Shown: positions 1 to 8,254 of the stretch, piece by piece
Layout of the letters: every line of letters begins with the position of its first letter
How positions within the stretch are numbered: the stretch's first letter is position 1
Virus record (IMG/VR): IMGVR_UViG_3300025106_000001
Coordinates: 39,798 to 103,797 of that record
DNA from: a virus
DNA: 64,000 nucleotides
Strand: one strand, 5' to 3'
Notes under the pieces: model-generated
What the model was told of the DNA's origin: nothing
Databases searched by the model: none
What the model saw: the letters and a program-made list of their open reading frames with translations, nothing else
Position numbers and translations under genes: made by a program

Positions 1-74
1 ATTAAATCCATCACACAACCTCCTTTTTCTACATAATCATTAAATATCTTTGTTATTCCTTCTTTTTTATTCAT
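1..74 (-). CDS. Partial hypothetical protein, N-terminus only
   Basis: Only the first 24 codons lie in the window; the frame stays open to base 1. The start is supported by an AGGAGG ribosome site (bases 84-89) nine bases upstream of the ATG. The visible N-terminus is short, charged and without recognisable motif. It is the next gene downstream of the terminator at 107-137, so it begins a new minus-strand unit or is reached by read-through. Confidence 0.6.
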   Translation of the reverse strand, partial: MNKKEGITKIFNDYVEKGGCVMDL

Positions 75-106
75 TATAAAATACCTCCTAAAAAAATATA
101 AAAAAT

Positions 107-137
107 ATTCCTATTACAATCTTGTTGTAATAGGAAT
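107..137 (-). terminator. Intrinsic terminator
   Basis: A perfect 13-bp inverted repeat (ATTCCTATTACAA and its complement, five-base loop) is followed on the minus strand by a T-rich run. It closes the unit that ends with the gene at 151-423. Confidence 0.75.
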
Positions 138-150
138 TAAAAAACACTCG

Positions 151-423
151 TTACCGCATTCTGTTATAGTCGATAGATACTGATACTTCTTTAAAGTTAT
201 TCTCATCTTTATACCAGTCCCGACCTTTTTTATTTGTCGCATCTATCAATGATGCCTTTAATACTAATCTGTTAGACCTCACTTTATTGTCAAACTCGTC
301 TTGTCTTAAATTGCAATATCTGAAACACTCTTCTTTAGTCCAAGGTCTACCATTTCCCTTTAAGCACAACAACTTCACACCTACGTCAGTGTGAAGGAGT
401 ACCCCCTTCATCCACCTTGCCAT
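151..423 (-). CDS. Hypothetical protein, 90 aa
   Basis: Unrecognised basic protein. An in-frame ATG exists three codons upstream (432), but it is only one base from the GGAGG; the ATG at 423 is ten bases from it and is the better start. It follows the 195-aa gene with only a few bases between them, so the two are probably translated from one mRNA. A KGNGRPWTKEEC stretch and a helical middle suggest a small DNA- or protein-binding fold, but nothing specific can be claimed. Confidence 0.7.
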   Translation of the reverse strand: MARWMKGVLLHTDVGVKLLCLKGNGRPWTKEECFRYCNLRQDEFDNKVRSNRLVLKASLIDATNKKGRDWYKDENNFKEVSVSIDYNRMR

Positions 424-428
424 AATAA

Positions 429-1016
429 TCATTCCTCCAGATTCCCAATATTATAAACATGTTCCTCATCATAAATTGGAAAGAGAAGGAAGATATGTTC
501 ATGATGTTTATAAACCCCTGGCTCCAAGTATTTCCCTACAGTTTCTTGTAAAGTCCCTTTATATGGTAAAACCCAATCATTAAAAATATAGGCAGTACCT
601 TTGTTGAAATAACCTTTTCTATCAAAAATACTTACCTTATATTCTTTCCCATGAATTCGTATTGATGGTATACCTAGAAACACTCTGCACTTAACACCGT
701 AGCCAACTTCCTCCAAATATTCATCCAATGTCACCAACTTGTTGACATATAGAAATTCATCTGATTCTTCTTCACTGAGGTTGATATAATATCCACCTCT
801 CCACTCAGGAACATCTAAATCTAGCTTTTCTTTACTGATGATTGTCCCATAGTGATTGACGAGAACAGCTTCTTCTATTGTTGCAGGAAGCCACTGTTCA
901 TCATCGTGTCTTATAGCATAATAGTATAAACCTGGTTTTTTCTCCTCTTTAGACAATCTCCTATCTACGAATAGTATAGGATGGTTTCTAAAATCTGTCC
1001 TGATATACTTTGACAT
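429..1016 (-). CDS. Possible LPD28-like domain protein
   Basis: 195 aa. The N-terminal half reads GLYYYAIRHDDE, then PATIEEAVLVNHYGTIISKE around residues 30-65. From memory this resembles the 'large polyvalent protein associated domain 28' found in Firmicutes mobile elements and phages; function unknown. The start has AAGGAGG at good spacing. Its first 52 bases overlap the end of the upstream hydrolase gene, an unusually long overlap for this genome. The domain call is tentative because no profile search could be run. Confidence 0.65.
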   Translation of the reverse strand: MSKYIRTDFRNHPILFVDRRLSKEEKKPGLYYYAIRHDDEQWLPATIEEAVLVNHYGTIISKEKLDLDVPEWRGGYYINLSEEESDEFLYVNKLVTLDEYLEEVGYGVKCRVFLGIPSIRIHGKEYKVSIFDRKGYFNKGTAYIFNDWVLPYKGTLQETVGKYLEPGVYKHHEHIFLLFPIYDEEHVYNIGNLEE

Positions 1017-1768
1017 CTTATAACGCCTCCTTCTGTAGTACGGGGAGGTATAGAGAATCCAAGATTCATTGCAATCTGAATATCAAAATCAGGATCTAAA
1101 TGCATACAGAATACTTTATCTCTCTTTTCAGCAGGAATTTTTTCCATCAACTTATATACTGACATATGAGGTTGATTTTCATATTCCTTAAATGTAACGT
1201 CTTGATAAATATATTCTATTTCTCCCCTTTCAAACTTTCTTAATATAAATGGCTTAATATCGCTACTATCACCACTATAATAGAAACTATCCTTTCCTGA
1301 TAAAGGATTATTAATATTTACTATTAGTCCATAACTCTTTAAGTAGTCAACATGGTCAACTTTTACATACTGTATATTCACATCAGTACATCCAATATTA
1401 AAAGAAACTGAGCCATCTTTGTTGGTACTCTTTAGCTTAACATACTTTGTTATGTTACCCATCTGTCTGTTAAACACCCCAACAATATCGTCCTGATTAT
1501 TTGTAACCAATGTAACCTTTTTATTCATGAAATAGAACACATGGAAAGCAAATGATGTGAAGCTACCTACATGGTCTCCATGTCCATGTGTTACCATAAC
1601 CGTAATGTCCTTGGCATATTTAAGAACGCCTGATTTTAGTATACTATGAAAAACTGTCTCTCCGCAGTCAATGATAAATAAATTATCTTCTACCATAAAG
1701 AAACCACTGTTATTTCCAAGTTTGGTATTATTAAAACACCCTGTTCCGAAAAATGTTAAACGCTCCAT
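965..1768 (-). CDS. Metallo-beta-lactamase-fold hydrolase (RNase Z-like)
   Basis: 267 aa from the ATG at 1768, preceded by GGGGATGG and starting one base after the upstream stop. The fold is clear: an FFGTGCFNN N-terminal strand, IIDCGE, the metal motif THGHGDHVGS (HxHxDH) around residues 75-84, a YYSGDSSD aspartate about residue 178, and FCMHLDPDF with the late histidine near 235. The order and the FxGTGxxxN opening are those of the RNase Z / phosphodiesterase branch of the superfamily. Likely substrate is a nucleic acid or cyclic nucleotide phosphodiester, but which one cannot be read from sequence. It sits in an early-type operon of small unknown genes, so a role in host takeover, RNA processing or signal degradation is an inference. 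Confidence 0.85.
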   Translation of the reverse strand: MERLTFFGTGCFNNTKLGNNSGFFMVEDNLFIIDCGETVFHSILKSGVLKYAKDITVMVTHGHGDHVGSFTSFAFHVFYFMNKKVTLVTNNQDDIVGVFNRQMGNITKYVKLKSTNKDGSVSFNIGCTDVNIQYVKVDHVDYLKSYGLIVNINNPLSGKDSFYYSGDSSDIKPFILRKFERGEIEYIYQDVTFKEYENQPHMSVYKLMEKIPAEKRDKVFCMHLDPDFDIQIAMNLGFSIPPRTTEGGVIRCQSISGQILETILYYS

Positions 1769-1769
1769 A

Positions 1770-2108
1770 TTACTTACCATCCCCAATATATAAATTATAA
1801 ATTTTGTCAAATAACACAGCTTTCACAAAATTCATTGTCCCATAATCAGCAAATTTTCTTCCATCCACACTTCTAAGTATTTGCTTTAGATTAGCGACTT
1901 TAGTTGCAGTATTATCCTCTAATAAGGTTATAACCTGCTTTGCAATCTCATCTGCATTAGCTTCCTTGATTGAATCTGGAAAGGAAATTATTCCCTCAGC
2001 AGATATAGTCATGACCACATGTGGGTTCCCCATGTGAAAGGTAATTGATGCATTTTCAGACAAATTTGCATGTATTGTGTCGTCTTGTTGTTTAATTTGA
2101 TTTTCCAT
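1770..2108 (-). CDS. Hypothetical protein, 112 aa
   Basis: Starts at the ATG behind an AAGGGGGG ribosome site; a longer in-frame extension to 2204 has no ribosome site and overlaps the upstream gene. The middle (residues about 15-45) alternates hydrophobic residues as in a small beta sheet, followed by a helical segment with a TKVANLKQILRSVDG stretch. No family recognised. One base separates it from the hydrolase gene downstream. Confidence 0.7.
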   Translation of the reverse strand: MENQIKQQDDTIHANLSENASITFHMGNPHVVMTISAEGIISFPDSIKEANADEIAKQVITLLEDNTATKVANLKQILRSVDGRKFADYGTMNFVKAVLFDKIYNLYIGDGK

Positions 2109-2121
2109 TATTAAACCCCCC

Positions 2122-2475
2122 TTATTGTAGTATATTACTCGCTGAGTAATTAGGATCAGAAATTTTCCTTGTATTATTAATATCCCTCGAAAGGAATGCC
2201 TCAAGCTTCGGAGTATCTATATCATAATCTACACTAACTCCTTGCTCTAAGTACACAACCTCAAATTTAGAAAAAATATTTTCGGGATAATAAATCTTAA
2301 CTGTTCGTTCAATACACTCATACAGTTTGTCCAACTGTTCTTGTGTAGGTGGATTATCTGGTGTTATATCCAGATATAAGTAGAATGATGTTATATCATT
2401 CTGCATAATAGTATTTAGAAATTTTATAATATTATTCAATTGATCTCTAGTTAATTTTATCTTAATATCATTCAT
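2122..2475 (-). CDS. Hypothetical protein, 117 aa
   Basis: Begins MNDIKIKLTRDQ after GGGAGATGGGAAA. A small mixed alpha/beta protein with no recognised domain. It is the first gene after the GC-rich hairpin at 2498-2523, and the (TA)n run between hairpin and start could serve as its promoter. Confidence 0.7.
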   Translation of the reverse strand: MNDIKIKLTRDQLNNIIKFLNTIMQNDITSFYLYLDITPDNPPTQEQLDKLYECIERTVKIYYPENIFSKFEVVYLEQGVSVDYDIDTPKLEAFLSRDINNTRKISDPNYSASNILQ

Positions 2476-2497
2476 TTTCCCATCTCCCATATATATA

Positions 2498-2523
2498 TAT
2501 ATGGGAGGGGCGGATTAACCACC
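2498..2523 (-). terminator. GC-rich hairpin after gene 2528-3178
   Basis: A ten-pair stem with one G-T pair and a five-base loop, very GC-rich for this genome. It lacks a T-tract: a (TA)n run follows, and that run itself can pair into CCCATATATATATATGGG. It could end the upstream gene or set a boundary before the promoter-like TA run. Confidence 0.5.
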
Positions 2524-2527
2524 CCTC

Positions 2528-3178
2528 CTAAAAATTGTCACTTTCTATAAATATATCATCGGGTAATGGATTCAACTTATCCACGCCAGCATCAAATATC
2601 CTCATTTCCCAAGTGATACCAAGAGCCTCACACCACTTCTTAAAGTTAGGTACAGTCATCTTGGTATCTTTATTTAACCCTGATTTCATATTGTTGAGGT
2701 CATACTGGCTTGTGAACTTATCTTTATAGTTTTTCAGATTAATCTTTTTGTCGATTATGACTTTCTTGACAATATACTTTAAAAAGTCATCATCATCCTT
2801 AATTGTCGGAATATAAACTTCCGAATTGTTATTTATAATCTCGATGTCTTCTGGCTGAACAAAATCATCTTCATTTTCACCAACTTCATTAAAGATTTTG
2901 TCTATATCTAGCTCAGATATATTATCTATGCTGTATTTAATAGCTTCATCTCTTGTTGGTTCCACGAATACGTAATTATCATTCCTGTCCAGATATATTC
3001 CAGCTACCAATTCAGATTTCTTGAATTTCTCCATCTTCCCTCTATAGATATAAACTATAGAGCCTTTTATATACCCTAGACCCTTTTTGAGCTTCTTCCC
3101 CTCACGATATAGCTCAACTTCACAGAACTCATCTCCCATTATGAGAACGAGCCTTCCTGTATATACACCTATATTCAT
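2528..3178 (-). CDS. Hypothetical protein with possible C-terminal DNA-binding helices
   Basis: 216 aa from the ATG at 3178 (GGGGTGATTTGC before it). The N-terminal 50 residues look like a small beta barrel, the middle is acidic, and the C-terminus (about 150-200) has basic helices ending in NFKKWCEALGITWEM, which resembles the recognition part of some phage helix-turn-helix proteins. That is a weak resemblance. It has its own TATATTAT promoter just upstream, so it is probably expressed early. Confidence 0.65.
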   Translation of the reverse strand: MNIGVYTGRLVLIMGDEFCEVELYREGKKLKKGLGYIKGSIVYIYRGKMEKFKKSELVAGIYLDRNDNYVFVEPTRDEAIKYSIDNISELDIDKIFNEVGENEDDFVQPEDIEIINNNSEVYIPTIKDDDDFLKYIVKKVIIDKKINLKNYKDKFTSQYDLNNMKSGLNKDTKMTVPNFKKWCEALGITWEMRIFDAGVDKLNPLPDDIFIESDNF

Positions 3179-3212
3179 GCAAATCACCCCTCTACAAAAT
3201 TATTACCAATAT

Positions 3213-3220
3213 ATAATATA
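3213..3220 (-). promoter_or_regulatory. TATATTAT-class promoter for 2528-3178
   Basis: The octamer TATATTAT on the minus strand lies 35 bases before the start codon, inside TTTATATATTATATATTGG. It is one of the early-type motifs described in the findings. Confidence 0.5.
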
Positions 3221-3233
3221 TAAACAATTTGCA

Positions 3234-3584
3234 TTATAGGTTTCTGTTTTTCAACTCTACCTTATCCAGCAATTTAGCCAATAATAGCTTAGCGTTAAGA
3301 TACTCGCCTATATTGGCAACAAATGTGTGACCTGAATTTGATATAGTCATTATTAAATCGCATTTATTAGGGTCATTATTAACCTCATAATTAGCGACAA
3401 TAAATATTGATTCACTAATTGTGCTGACTATAAATTTCTCTTTTAGTTTTCGAGCTGTTGCAGTCTCACCTTTTCCATCTATCTTAACGACGATGTCATG
3501 GTCTTTAACTGTCATTAAATCTGAATTCTTTAGAAGGTAATCTACCTTCTCATTAAATAATTTTACTAATTCATTACTTTCCAT
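3234..3584 (-). CDS. Hypothetical protein, 116 aa
   Basis: Begins MESNELVKLFNEKV; the ATG two codons upstream is too close to GGAG to be used. Predominantly helical N-terminus followed by alternating beta-like segments. It lies 13 bases after the previous gene (3598-3837) and probably shares its mRNA. No family recognised. Confidence 0.65.
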   Translation of the reverse strand: MESNELVKLFNEKVDYLLKNSDLMTVKDHDIVVKIDGKGETATARKLKEKFIVSTISESIFIVANYEVNNDPNKCDLIMTISNSGHTFVANIGEYLNAKLLLAKLLDKVELKNRNL

Positions 3585-3597
3585 TGTCATCTCTCCT

Positions 3598-3837
3598 TTA
3601 CTTAGTATATATTCGTATTAATTCTACCATATGGTCACCCTTTCTTAAGCTATCTGAAGCTACAAGTGACCTATAAGCTCTTTTAAAGTTTTCATCATCA
3701 TCTCCTTCTACCATGTCAAAAGTAACATCAATAGGCACTTTGACAATTTCTGAATTCTCATACCGAGTTATAAGAAACTCTGCTGTGCAGAGCTTCTCAT
3801 CATCATTCTGGTTTCTCTTCTTGTTGAACCCCAGCAT
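3598..3837 (-). CDS. Hypothetical protein, 79 aa
   Basis: The start at 3837 (MLGFNKKRN) is chosen because GGAGG lies eight bases before it; the longer frame to 3897 has no ribosome site. The gene overlaps the last 35 bases of the upstream gene, so translation is likely coupled. A basic N-terminus is followed by a compact domain; function unknown. Confidence 0.65.
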   Translation of the reverse strand: MLGFNKKRNQNDDEKLCTAEFLITRYENSEIVKVPIDVTFDMVEGDDDENFKRAYRSLVASDSLRKGDHMVELIRIYTK

Positions 3838-4588
3838 CTTTATTACCTCCATTATTAAAGTTGAAAAACTCTTCATCTGAGTCCTTCTTAAATACACTAG
3901 ATTTAACCTCCTCTTTTTGTTCTACAAATAACGGATGTTGCTTCTTAGGAGTCTTAGCCTGACTCTTGCTAACAACTTCTTTCAACTCTATCTTCTCATC
4001 CTTAATACATGACATATAATAATTTAATAGAAGCTGAGAGTAAACAAATATATTGGTTTGTTTTAATGTATAATATAATGACTCGAACGCATCTATTGGT
4101 AGTTGTACAAAGTTGTCTGTTTTATTAAAGAATATAACTACACCTTCATATGATACTTCGTTCTCATCAAATATCTTAGCAGGTTTCAGAATTAATTTCT
4201 GATTATTACCTATATTAAATAGCTTTACTGTATGCTCTTGAATCTTGTCCGAAAATATAACAACCTCTCCGCTTTTATTAACTGCAAACACTCCGCCGTT
4301 ATATATTGACTCAATCATAGTCTCAAAGCCTTTTATTATGTGATAGATATTCTTTTGATCTATCAGTATGGACTTATCTCTAGCCCACTCCCCGTCATTC
4401 ATCTCTAATGTGAGAAATGACTGTAAGTCTAACTTGAGGTATTTATTACCGTCAAAGTTAAATAAATGATGGAAGTTTTCTTTACGCCCTTCCTTCTCTT
4501 GTAATAATTTTATGTGTATTTTTAGTGTTAATTCTTTAATAGGTTGAATTAACGTTCTGCTTATTTTGTCTATATCTATGTCAAGCAT
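3803..4588 (-). CDS. Hypothetical protein with acidic disordered tail
   Basis: 261 aa. Residues 1-200 look like a folded alpha/beta domain. From about 205 the sequence turns low-complexity and charged (SQAKTPKKQHP, then KKDSDEEFFNFNNGG) and ends in EEKPE. A folded core with a flexible acidic tail recalls phage single-stranded DNA-binding proteins, but no OB-fold signature could be recognised, so this is only a hint. Preceded by GGTGGTGATGCG. Located between a hairpin terminator and the two small genes downstream. Confidence 0.65.
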   Translation of the reverse strand: MLDIDIDKISRTLIQPIKELTLKIHIKLLQEKEGRKENFHHLFNFDGNKYLKLDLQSFLTLEMNDGEWARDKSILIDQKNIYHIIKGFETMIESIYNGGVFAVNKSGEVVIFSDKIQEHTVKLFNIGNNQKLILKPAKIFDENEVSYEGVVIFFNKTDNFVQLPIDAFESLYYTLKQTNIFVYSQLLLNYYMSCIKDEKIELKEVVSKSQAKTPKKQHPLFVEQKEEVKSSVFKKDSDEEFFNFNNGGNKDAGVQQEEKPE

Positions 4589-4610
4589 CGCATCACCACC
4601 ACTTTAAAAA

Positions 4611-4649
4611 AATATGAAACTTATCTCTCTTAAAGATAAGTTTCATATT
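4611..4649 (-). terminator. Intrinsic terminator after 4673-4915
   Basis: A stem of about 15 pairs (AATATGAAACTTATCT and its complement) is followed by seven Ts on the minus strand. The next gene starts only about 20 bases beyond, with no TATATTAT between, so the terminator may be leaky. Confidence 0.75.
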
Positions 4650-4672
4650 AAATTATTTTTTATATTTTATCA

Positions 4673-4915
4673 TTATAGGAACATTGGTCGATACCAAGCT
4701 TTAGGTAAATTAGCATCTATCCATTCAAGAGCATGATGCTTAACAGCAATCCATGCGACATTAATCATAGGTGTTGGATAATCAGTTTCTTCATCGTCCC
4801 ATCTACCTTTCATTTCAACCTCTTCCTTCTCAACTTTATCCATTACCTCTTTAGCCTGTGATTCAAACATTCCGTGCTCAAATAACATTTGTTCCATTTT
4901 TTCCCTGATTGTCAT
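4673..4915 (-). CDS. Small hypothetical phage protein, 80 aa
   Basis: Helical N-terminal half (MTIREKMEQMLFEHGMFESQ) and a tryptophan-rich C-terminal half (NVAWIAVKHHALEWID then PKAWYRP). The start overlaps the upstream stop by four bases (ATGA), typical of translational coupling. No known function. Confidence 0.7.
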   Translation of the reverse strand: MTIREKMEQMLFEHGMFESQAKEVMDKVEKEEVEMKGRWDDEETDYPTPMINVAWIAVKHHALEWIDANLPKAWYRPMFL

Positions 4916-5208
4916 ATTTCTTTACCCTCTTTCACTAATTTATTTTGTTCTTCATATACCATAGTCTCAAATGAATCCAGTATATGAGTTTCTTCAATCT
5001 TATAGAAACCTATATGCTCTAATTTCTTAGGTAATTCATCAATTAGATTTAGCCTTATTACAGTACCGAATCTTTTGCCGTGGCTATTTCTAACAATTAC
5101 TTTCATTAAATACGGTTCAAACCTCCCCTCACCTTTCGAAGGAAAACCTGATGGTTTAGACTCTTCTTTTTTCCTAAAGAATGGCATTACAAAAGGTACA
5201 TAAACCAT
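4912..5208 (-). CDS. Hypothetical protein, 98 aa
   Basis: Starts inside a TAATG overlap with the upstream stop, with AAAGGAGG ten bases before the ATG. Basic, glycine-rich N-terminus, then a beta-type segment. Part of the tightly packed minus-strand operon 4673-6493. Confidence 0.7.
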   Translation of the reverse strand: MVYVPFVMPFFRKKEESKPSGFPSKGEGRFEPYLMKVIVRNSHGKRFGTVIRLNLIDELPKKLEHIGFYKIEETHILDSFETMVYEEQNKLVKEGKEI

Positions 5209-5693
5209 TAAATCATTCCTCCTTTTAGTGGACAGTCACTAGGCTTCGGTAGTCTTGGATGTTGCCCATTATGAATTATCTTTTTCTGACTTAATGAACA
5301 CATATGGTCAGGAATATTACTATATCCTGTTCTCCTAAGAATTTCCTGCTGTGACTCAGTTGGAAATATATGTTCACATTCATCACAATATTCACAGCCT
5401 GGCTTATCCTTATTTATTATAGCTTGCATCATAGCCATAGCAGCAGCCATTGGGTCTGCTGGTATAGGACTCACATAGATTGATTTGATATCTTCATTGT
5501 GTATATCTACTAAATATTCACCTCTGTCCTTTGGTTTACAGACACATAAACAATGTCCATTCGGGTTTCTTTCAACCAGATATAAATCAGCACTCTTTAG
5601 CTCTTCTATAGAACCAAATAAATTTTGAGTGCGTGTGATTTGTTCTTTGAATTCAATTTTTATTTTCCTTGGATTGTTGAACAAGATTCCCAT
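5208..5693 (-). CDS. Cysteine-rich, probably zinc-binding protein
   Basis: 161 aa. The C-terminal third holds CEYCDECEH, then CSLSQKKIIHNGQH and DCPLKGG: six cysteines and several histidines that could bind one or two metal ions. The N-terminal half has another CLCVCKPK. GGGG directly abuts the ATG at 5693, poor spacing, so a TTG three codons later is an alternative start. Function unknown; a nucleic-acid or protein-binding zinc module is a reasonable guess. Confidence 0.65.
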   Translation of the reverse strand: MGILFNNPRKIKIEFKEQITRTQNLFGSIEELKSADLYLVERNPNGHCLCVCKPKDRGEYLVDIHNEDIKSIYVSPIPADPMAAAMAMMQAIINKDKPGCEYCDECEHIFPTESQQEILRRTGYSNIPDHMCSLSQKKIIHNGQHPRLPKPSDCPLKGGMI

Positions 5694-5704
5694 CCCCTTA
5701 TTTA

Positions 5705-5887
5705 TTATTTGTTTTTCTCTCTATCAATCTCACTACAGAGTGTTTTATATAAATGGTTGAATTGGTCAACAGCCATCATTCCATTTATAGTTTGGTTAGC
5801 TTCCTTAAAATCGTCTTCTAACAAACTAAATACGATTTCTAAGTCAGCTTTGAAATCTTCAAGTTGTCGTAATCTTGATTTAGCCAT
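5705..5887 (-). CDS. Small helical protein, 60 aa
   Basis: The start at 5887 (MAKSRLRQLEDFK) has GAAGGTG at correct spacing and avoids overlap with the gene upstream; a longer frame to 5953 does neither. Probably one long helical hairpin. Unknown function. Confidence 0.6.
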   Translation of the reverse strand: MAKSRLRQLEDFKADLEIVFSLLEDDFKEANQTINGMMAVDQFNHLYKTLCSEIDREKNK

Positions 5888-5898
5888 AAATTCACCTT

Positions 5899-6138
5899 CT
5901 ATGGATAGTATTTTATTAAACTCATTAATTTCTTCCAAAACTTGACTGCACATTTACCCATTGCCAATATTGGGACTGGCTCATGTCTGGTCTTACAAGA
6001 ACAATTAGGTTCTTCCTTATCTGTGCTCCAATGTATCGAACCGCAATCTTCACATGTCCAGAAATGAACTTTCCTATTTGGCTTAGTATACGGATTTATA
6101 GGGTTTGCTTTATGCTTCCCGTGATACTTCATCGTCAT
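5899..6138 (-). CDS. Small zinc-ribbon-like protein, 79 aa
   Basis: Begins MTMKYHGKHK; GGAAGG precedes it at eight bases (the ATG at 6132 is also possible). Residues 28-48 read CEDCGSIHW then CSCKTRH, a four-cysteine zinc-ribbon pattern. Its first 29 bases overlap the end of the upstream gene. A nucleic-acid-binding or transcription-related adaptor is possible but unproven. Confidence 0.65.
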   Translation of the reverse strand: MTMKYHGKHKANPINPYTKPNRKVHFWTCEDCGSIHWSTDKEEPNCSCKTRHEPVPILAMGKCAVKFWKKLMSLIKYYP

Positions 6139-6493
6139 CCTTATCACCTTCCTCTGGGTAATCAATTTCTTTTATTGTAACTCCAAGACGTTTTTTCAAC
6201 CATCTTGCAACAACCCTTCTATGACAAAACTGTCCCGATTCTTTATACCCGAGTAACACCTTTTCATTGAGGTCATTATAAACCTTCAATGGCATGAGTT
6301 TTCTGAGCACATGATAATTATATAAAGCTTCATAATCTTCGTCAGTTATTTCTTTCTTATTATATTTAACCATCAACCACTTAGGTGGAGCCAATTCAGG
6401 ATATATTTCTCCTTTAAACCACCAAGGTGTATTAGTTGCTATAGAGACTCCATTATCTCCATTGAACTTAGCAAAATAAGAAGTCTTTATCAT
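6110..6493 (-). CDS. DUF488-like protein
   Basis: 127 aa. The C-terminal segment VLLGYKESGQFCHRRVVARWL carries the Cys-His-Arg core typical of DUF488 proteins, and the opening IKTSYFAKF with a later PPKWLMVKY fits that family. DUF488 members are small single-domain proteins of unknown biochemical role found in bacteria and phages. The start follows GAGGATGGAATA. It is the first gene after the polymerase-half gene at 6536-8206, separated by a hairpin. Confidence 0.7.
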   Translation of the reverse strand: MIKTSYFAKFNGDNGVSIATNTPWWFKGEIYPELAPPKWLMVKYNKKEITDEDYEALYNYHVLRKLMPLKVYNDLNEKVLLGYKESGQFCHRRVVARWLKKRLGVTIKEIDYPEEGDKDDDEVSREA

Positions 6494-6515
6494 TATTCCA
6501 TCCTCCAAAATAATA

Positions 6516-6543
6516 AGATATAATAGGTTTCCCTATTATATCT
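6516..6543 (-). terminator. Hairpin terminator after RNA polymerase beta N-half
   Basis: A twelve-pair stem (AGATATAATAGG) with a GAAA loop on the minus strand, followed by TATTATTTT. The stop codon of the polymerase gene lies within the stem. Confidence 0.65.
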
Positions 6544-8206
6544 CATCATCCCCATCATTGATATTAATTTTAATAAAGTATTTAGTAAAGTCTTCCTTTT
6601 CAATCTCTGTGATTGTTATACCTCTATTGACCTTAGCGAATCTTTCATGGACATTGAAGTAGTCTGTTATGTTTTCATATCCAACATCAATGAAATACTT
6701 ATCTGAAGTCTCTCTCTTACGGTCAATAATATCTTTCTCAAAATTGTATTTAAACTCTTCTGGTTCATTCTTTCCGTCAAAATACAACCCATCTGTTTCA
6801 CAAAATGGTGTTATAACACCAGATGTTCCTGGGTCTGAATTACCGCAAACGTTTATGTCAATCCTTCCTATATAAGAAGGATGGATTCCCCTATACTTTA
6901 TGGAGATATTATTATCATTCTTATTACCTAAACTATTAGGTCCCTTTAAAGTATATCTGAACTTACTAAAGAAGTCCATGTCGTTAATCTTGTCATCATA
7001 ACGTAGCAATCCAGACTTATATAGGTGTTGCATAATGATATCGCCAGGGAATTTGAATATCTCTTTTATCTTGTCTATAGATATCTTATTTCCCAAACCT
7101 ATTATACGATTAAGTCTATCACTAAATGCTTTAGTTAATAGTGATGCAATATATTCATTACATCTTAGTCGTTTATTTTCAAGAGCCAGATTATCTTTCT
7201 TTCTTAGCTCATTGAAGTTCTGAATCATCCATCTTACGATTGCATAGATACTTCTCTTGTTCTCATCATGTAACTTGAGAATATCCTTTGTGGTTTCATC
7301 CAGCAGTCTATCAAAATAAGTTAAACTGCTTAAACCTTTCTCATAATAATTATAAGCATTTGTAGCATTCATGCTACCTATTTTCTCTATCCAGTACGTT
7401 TTGTTCTCAAGATTATCAAATGACAATCTATTCGAGCAAATGTTTAGAATCATGAATATTATACTCTGCACGTATTGATACTTCAAAAAGAAGTAACGAT
7501 TTACTTCTAGCACCATTTTGCTATTGATCGAAAAATAGATGTTGTTTTCCTTGTCTACGATATCTTCTCTGAATTTAATTATTTGACTCACTGAGAAGTA
7601 ATCTAAGGTTTTCTTAACACCTATCTTTGCGAAATAAAACAGTAAAATGTCTACTTCTTTTCTGAATACATATATCACATACGCTGGAGCAGTATAGCTA
7701 TTTCCTTCTGTATCTGAATAGGTTTTCTGATTTCTCTTTTCCGTTATAGGCATAAGAGATTTCAGAGTTAGGTTTTGTCGTGTTGTGTATGTCGACGCAT
7801 CGACAAGCTGATATAATAAGAAATACTTCTTTCCCTTTATTGTATAGTATCCATTTTCATCTGGAACTGGGACTAGAAGTTTCTTTGTTAATTGGAATGT
7901 TTCATCCTTACATTTGAGCATGAATTTTAACTTCAGCTCCCCGTATCTACTATCTTGTAGATACATATACTTCGTATCAACCTTTTTCTTACTCTTTTTA
8001 CGAGTTGTCATGTAATCATTGAGGTCTATCTTAGTTTCATCATCAGTATAATCATAACCTAGAAACTTGATATTCTTTAGAACCTCAAGGGATTTACAAC
8101 TATTCACGAGATACTGGATTAAATCATCATCGTATTCTCGATTCATGAGTCCGAAATTTATTCGGCTCTCGTTAGGGTTTTTATACGATTTTATAAAGTC
8201 TTTCAT
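6536..8206 (-). CDS. Phage RNA polymerase beta subunit, N-terminal half
   Basis: 556 aa. Two stretches align by eye with bacterial RpoB. Around residue 118 NGYYTIKGKKYFLLYQL matches the 'GtFiInGaerviVsQl' region. Near residues 430-475 KGPNSLG and then YRGIHPSYIGRIDI match the 'lGPGGL...vRDVHPTHYGRvcPIETPEG' rifampicin-pocket region. The protein stops shortly after this, and the C-terminal half is a separate gene at 14382-16676, the split seen in giant phages such as phiKZ and AR9. A GGGGG ribosome site before the ATG at 8206 decides the start. No beta-prime gene is seen in the window. Transcription starts from a TATATTAT motif inside an inverted repeat. Confidence 0.85.
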   Translation of the reverse strand: MKDFIKSYKNPNESRINFGLMNREYDDDLIQYLVNSCKSLEVLKNIKFLGYDYTDDETKIDLNDYMTTRKKSKKKVDTKYMYLQDSRYGELKLKFMLKCKDETFQLTKKLLVPVPDENGYYTIKGKKYFLLYQLVDASTYTTRQNLTLKSLMPITEKRNQKTYSDTEGNSYTAPAYVIYVFRKEVDILLFYFAKIGVKKTLDYFSVSQIIKFREDIVDKENNIYFSINSKMVLEVNRYFFLKYQYVQSIIFMILNICSNRLSFDNLENKTYWIEKIGSMNATNAYNYYEKGLSSLTYFDRLLDETTKDILKLHDENKRSIYAIVRWMIQNFNELRKKDNLALENKRLRCNEYIASLLTKAFSDRLNRIIGLGNKISIDKIKEIFKFPGDIIMQHLYKSGLLRYDDKINDMDFFSKFRYTLKGPNSLGNKNDNNISIKYRGIHPSYIGRIDINVCGNSDPGTSGVITPFCETDGLYFDGKNEPEEFKYNFEKDIIDRKRETSDKYFIDVGYENITDYFNVHERFAKVNRGITITEIEKEDFTKYFIKININDGDDEI

Positions 8207-8254
8207 CGAATTTCCCCCTTCAGGAACATAGATTTTTTGTGTCAATATAAAATA

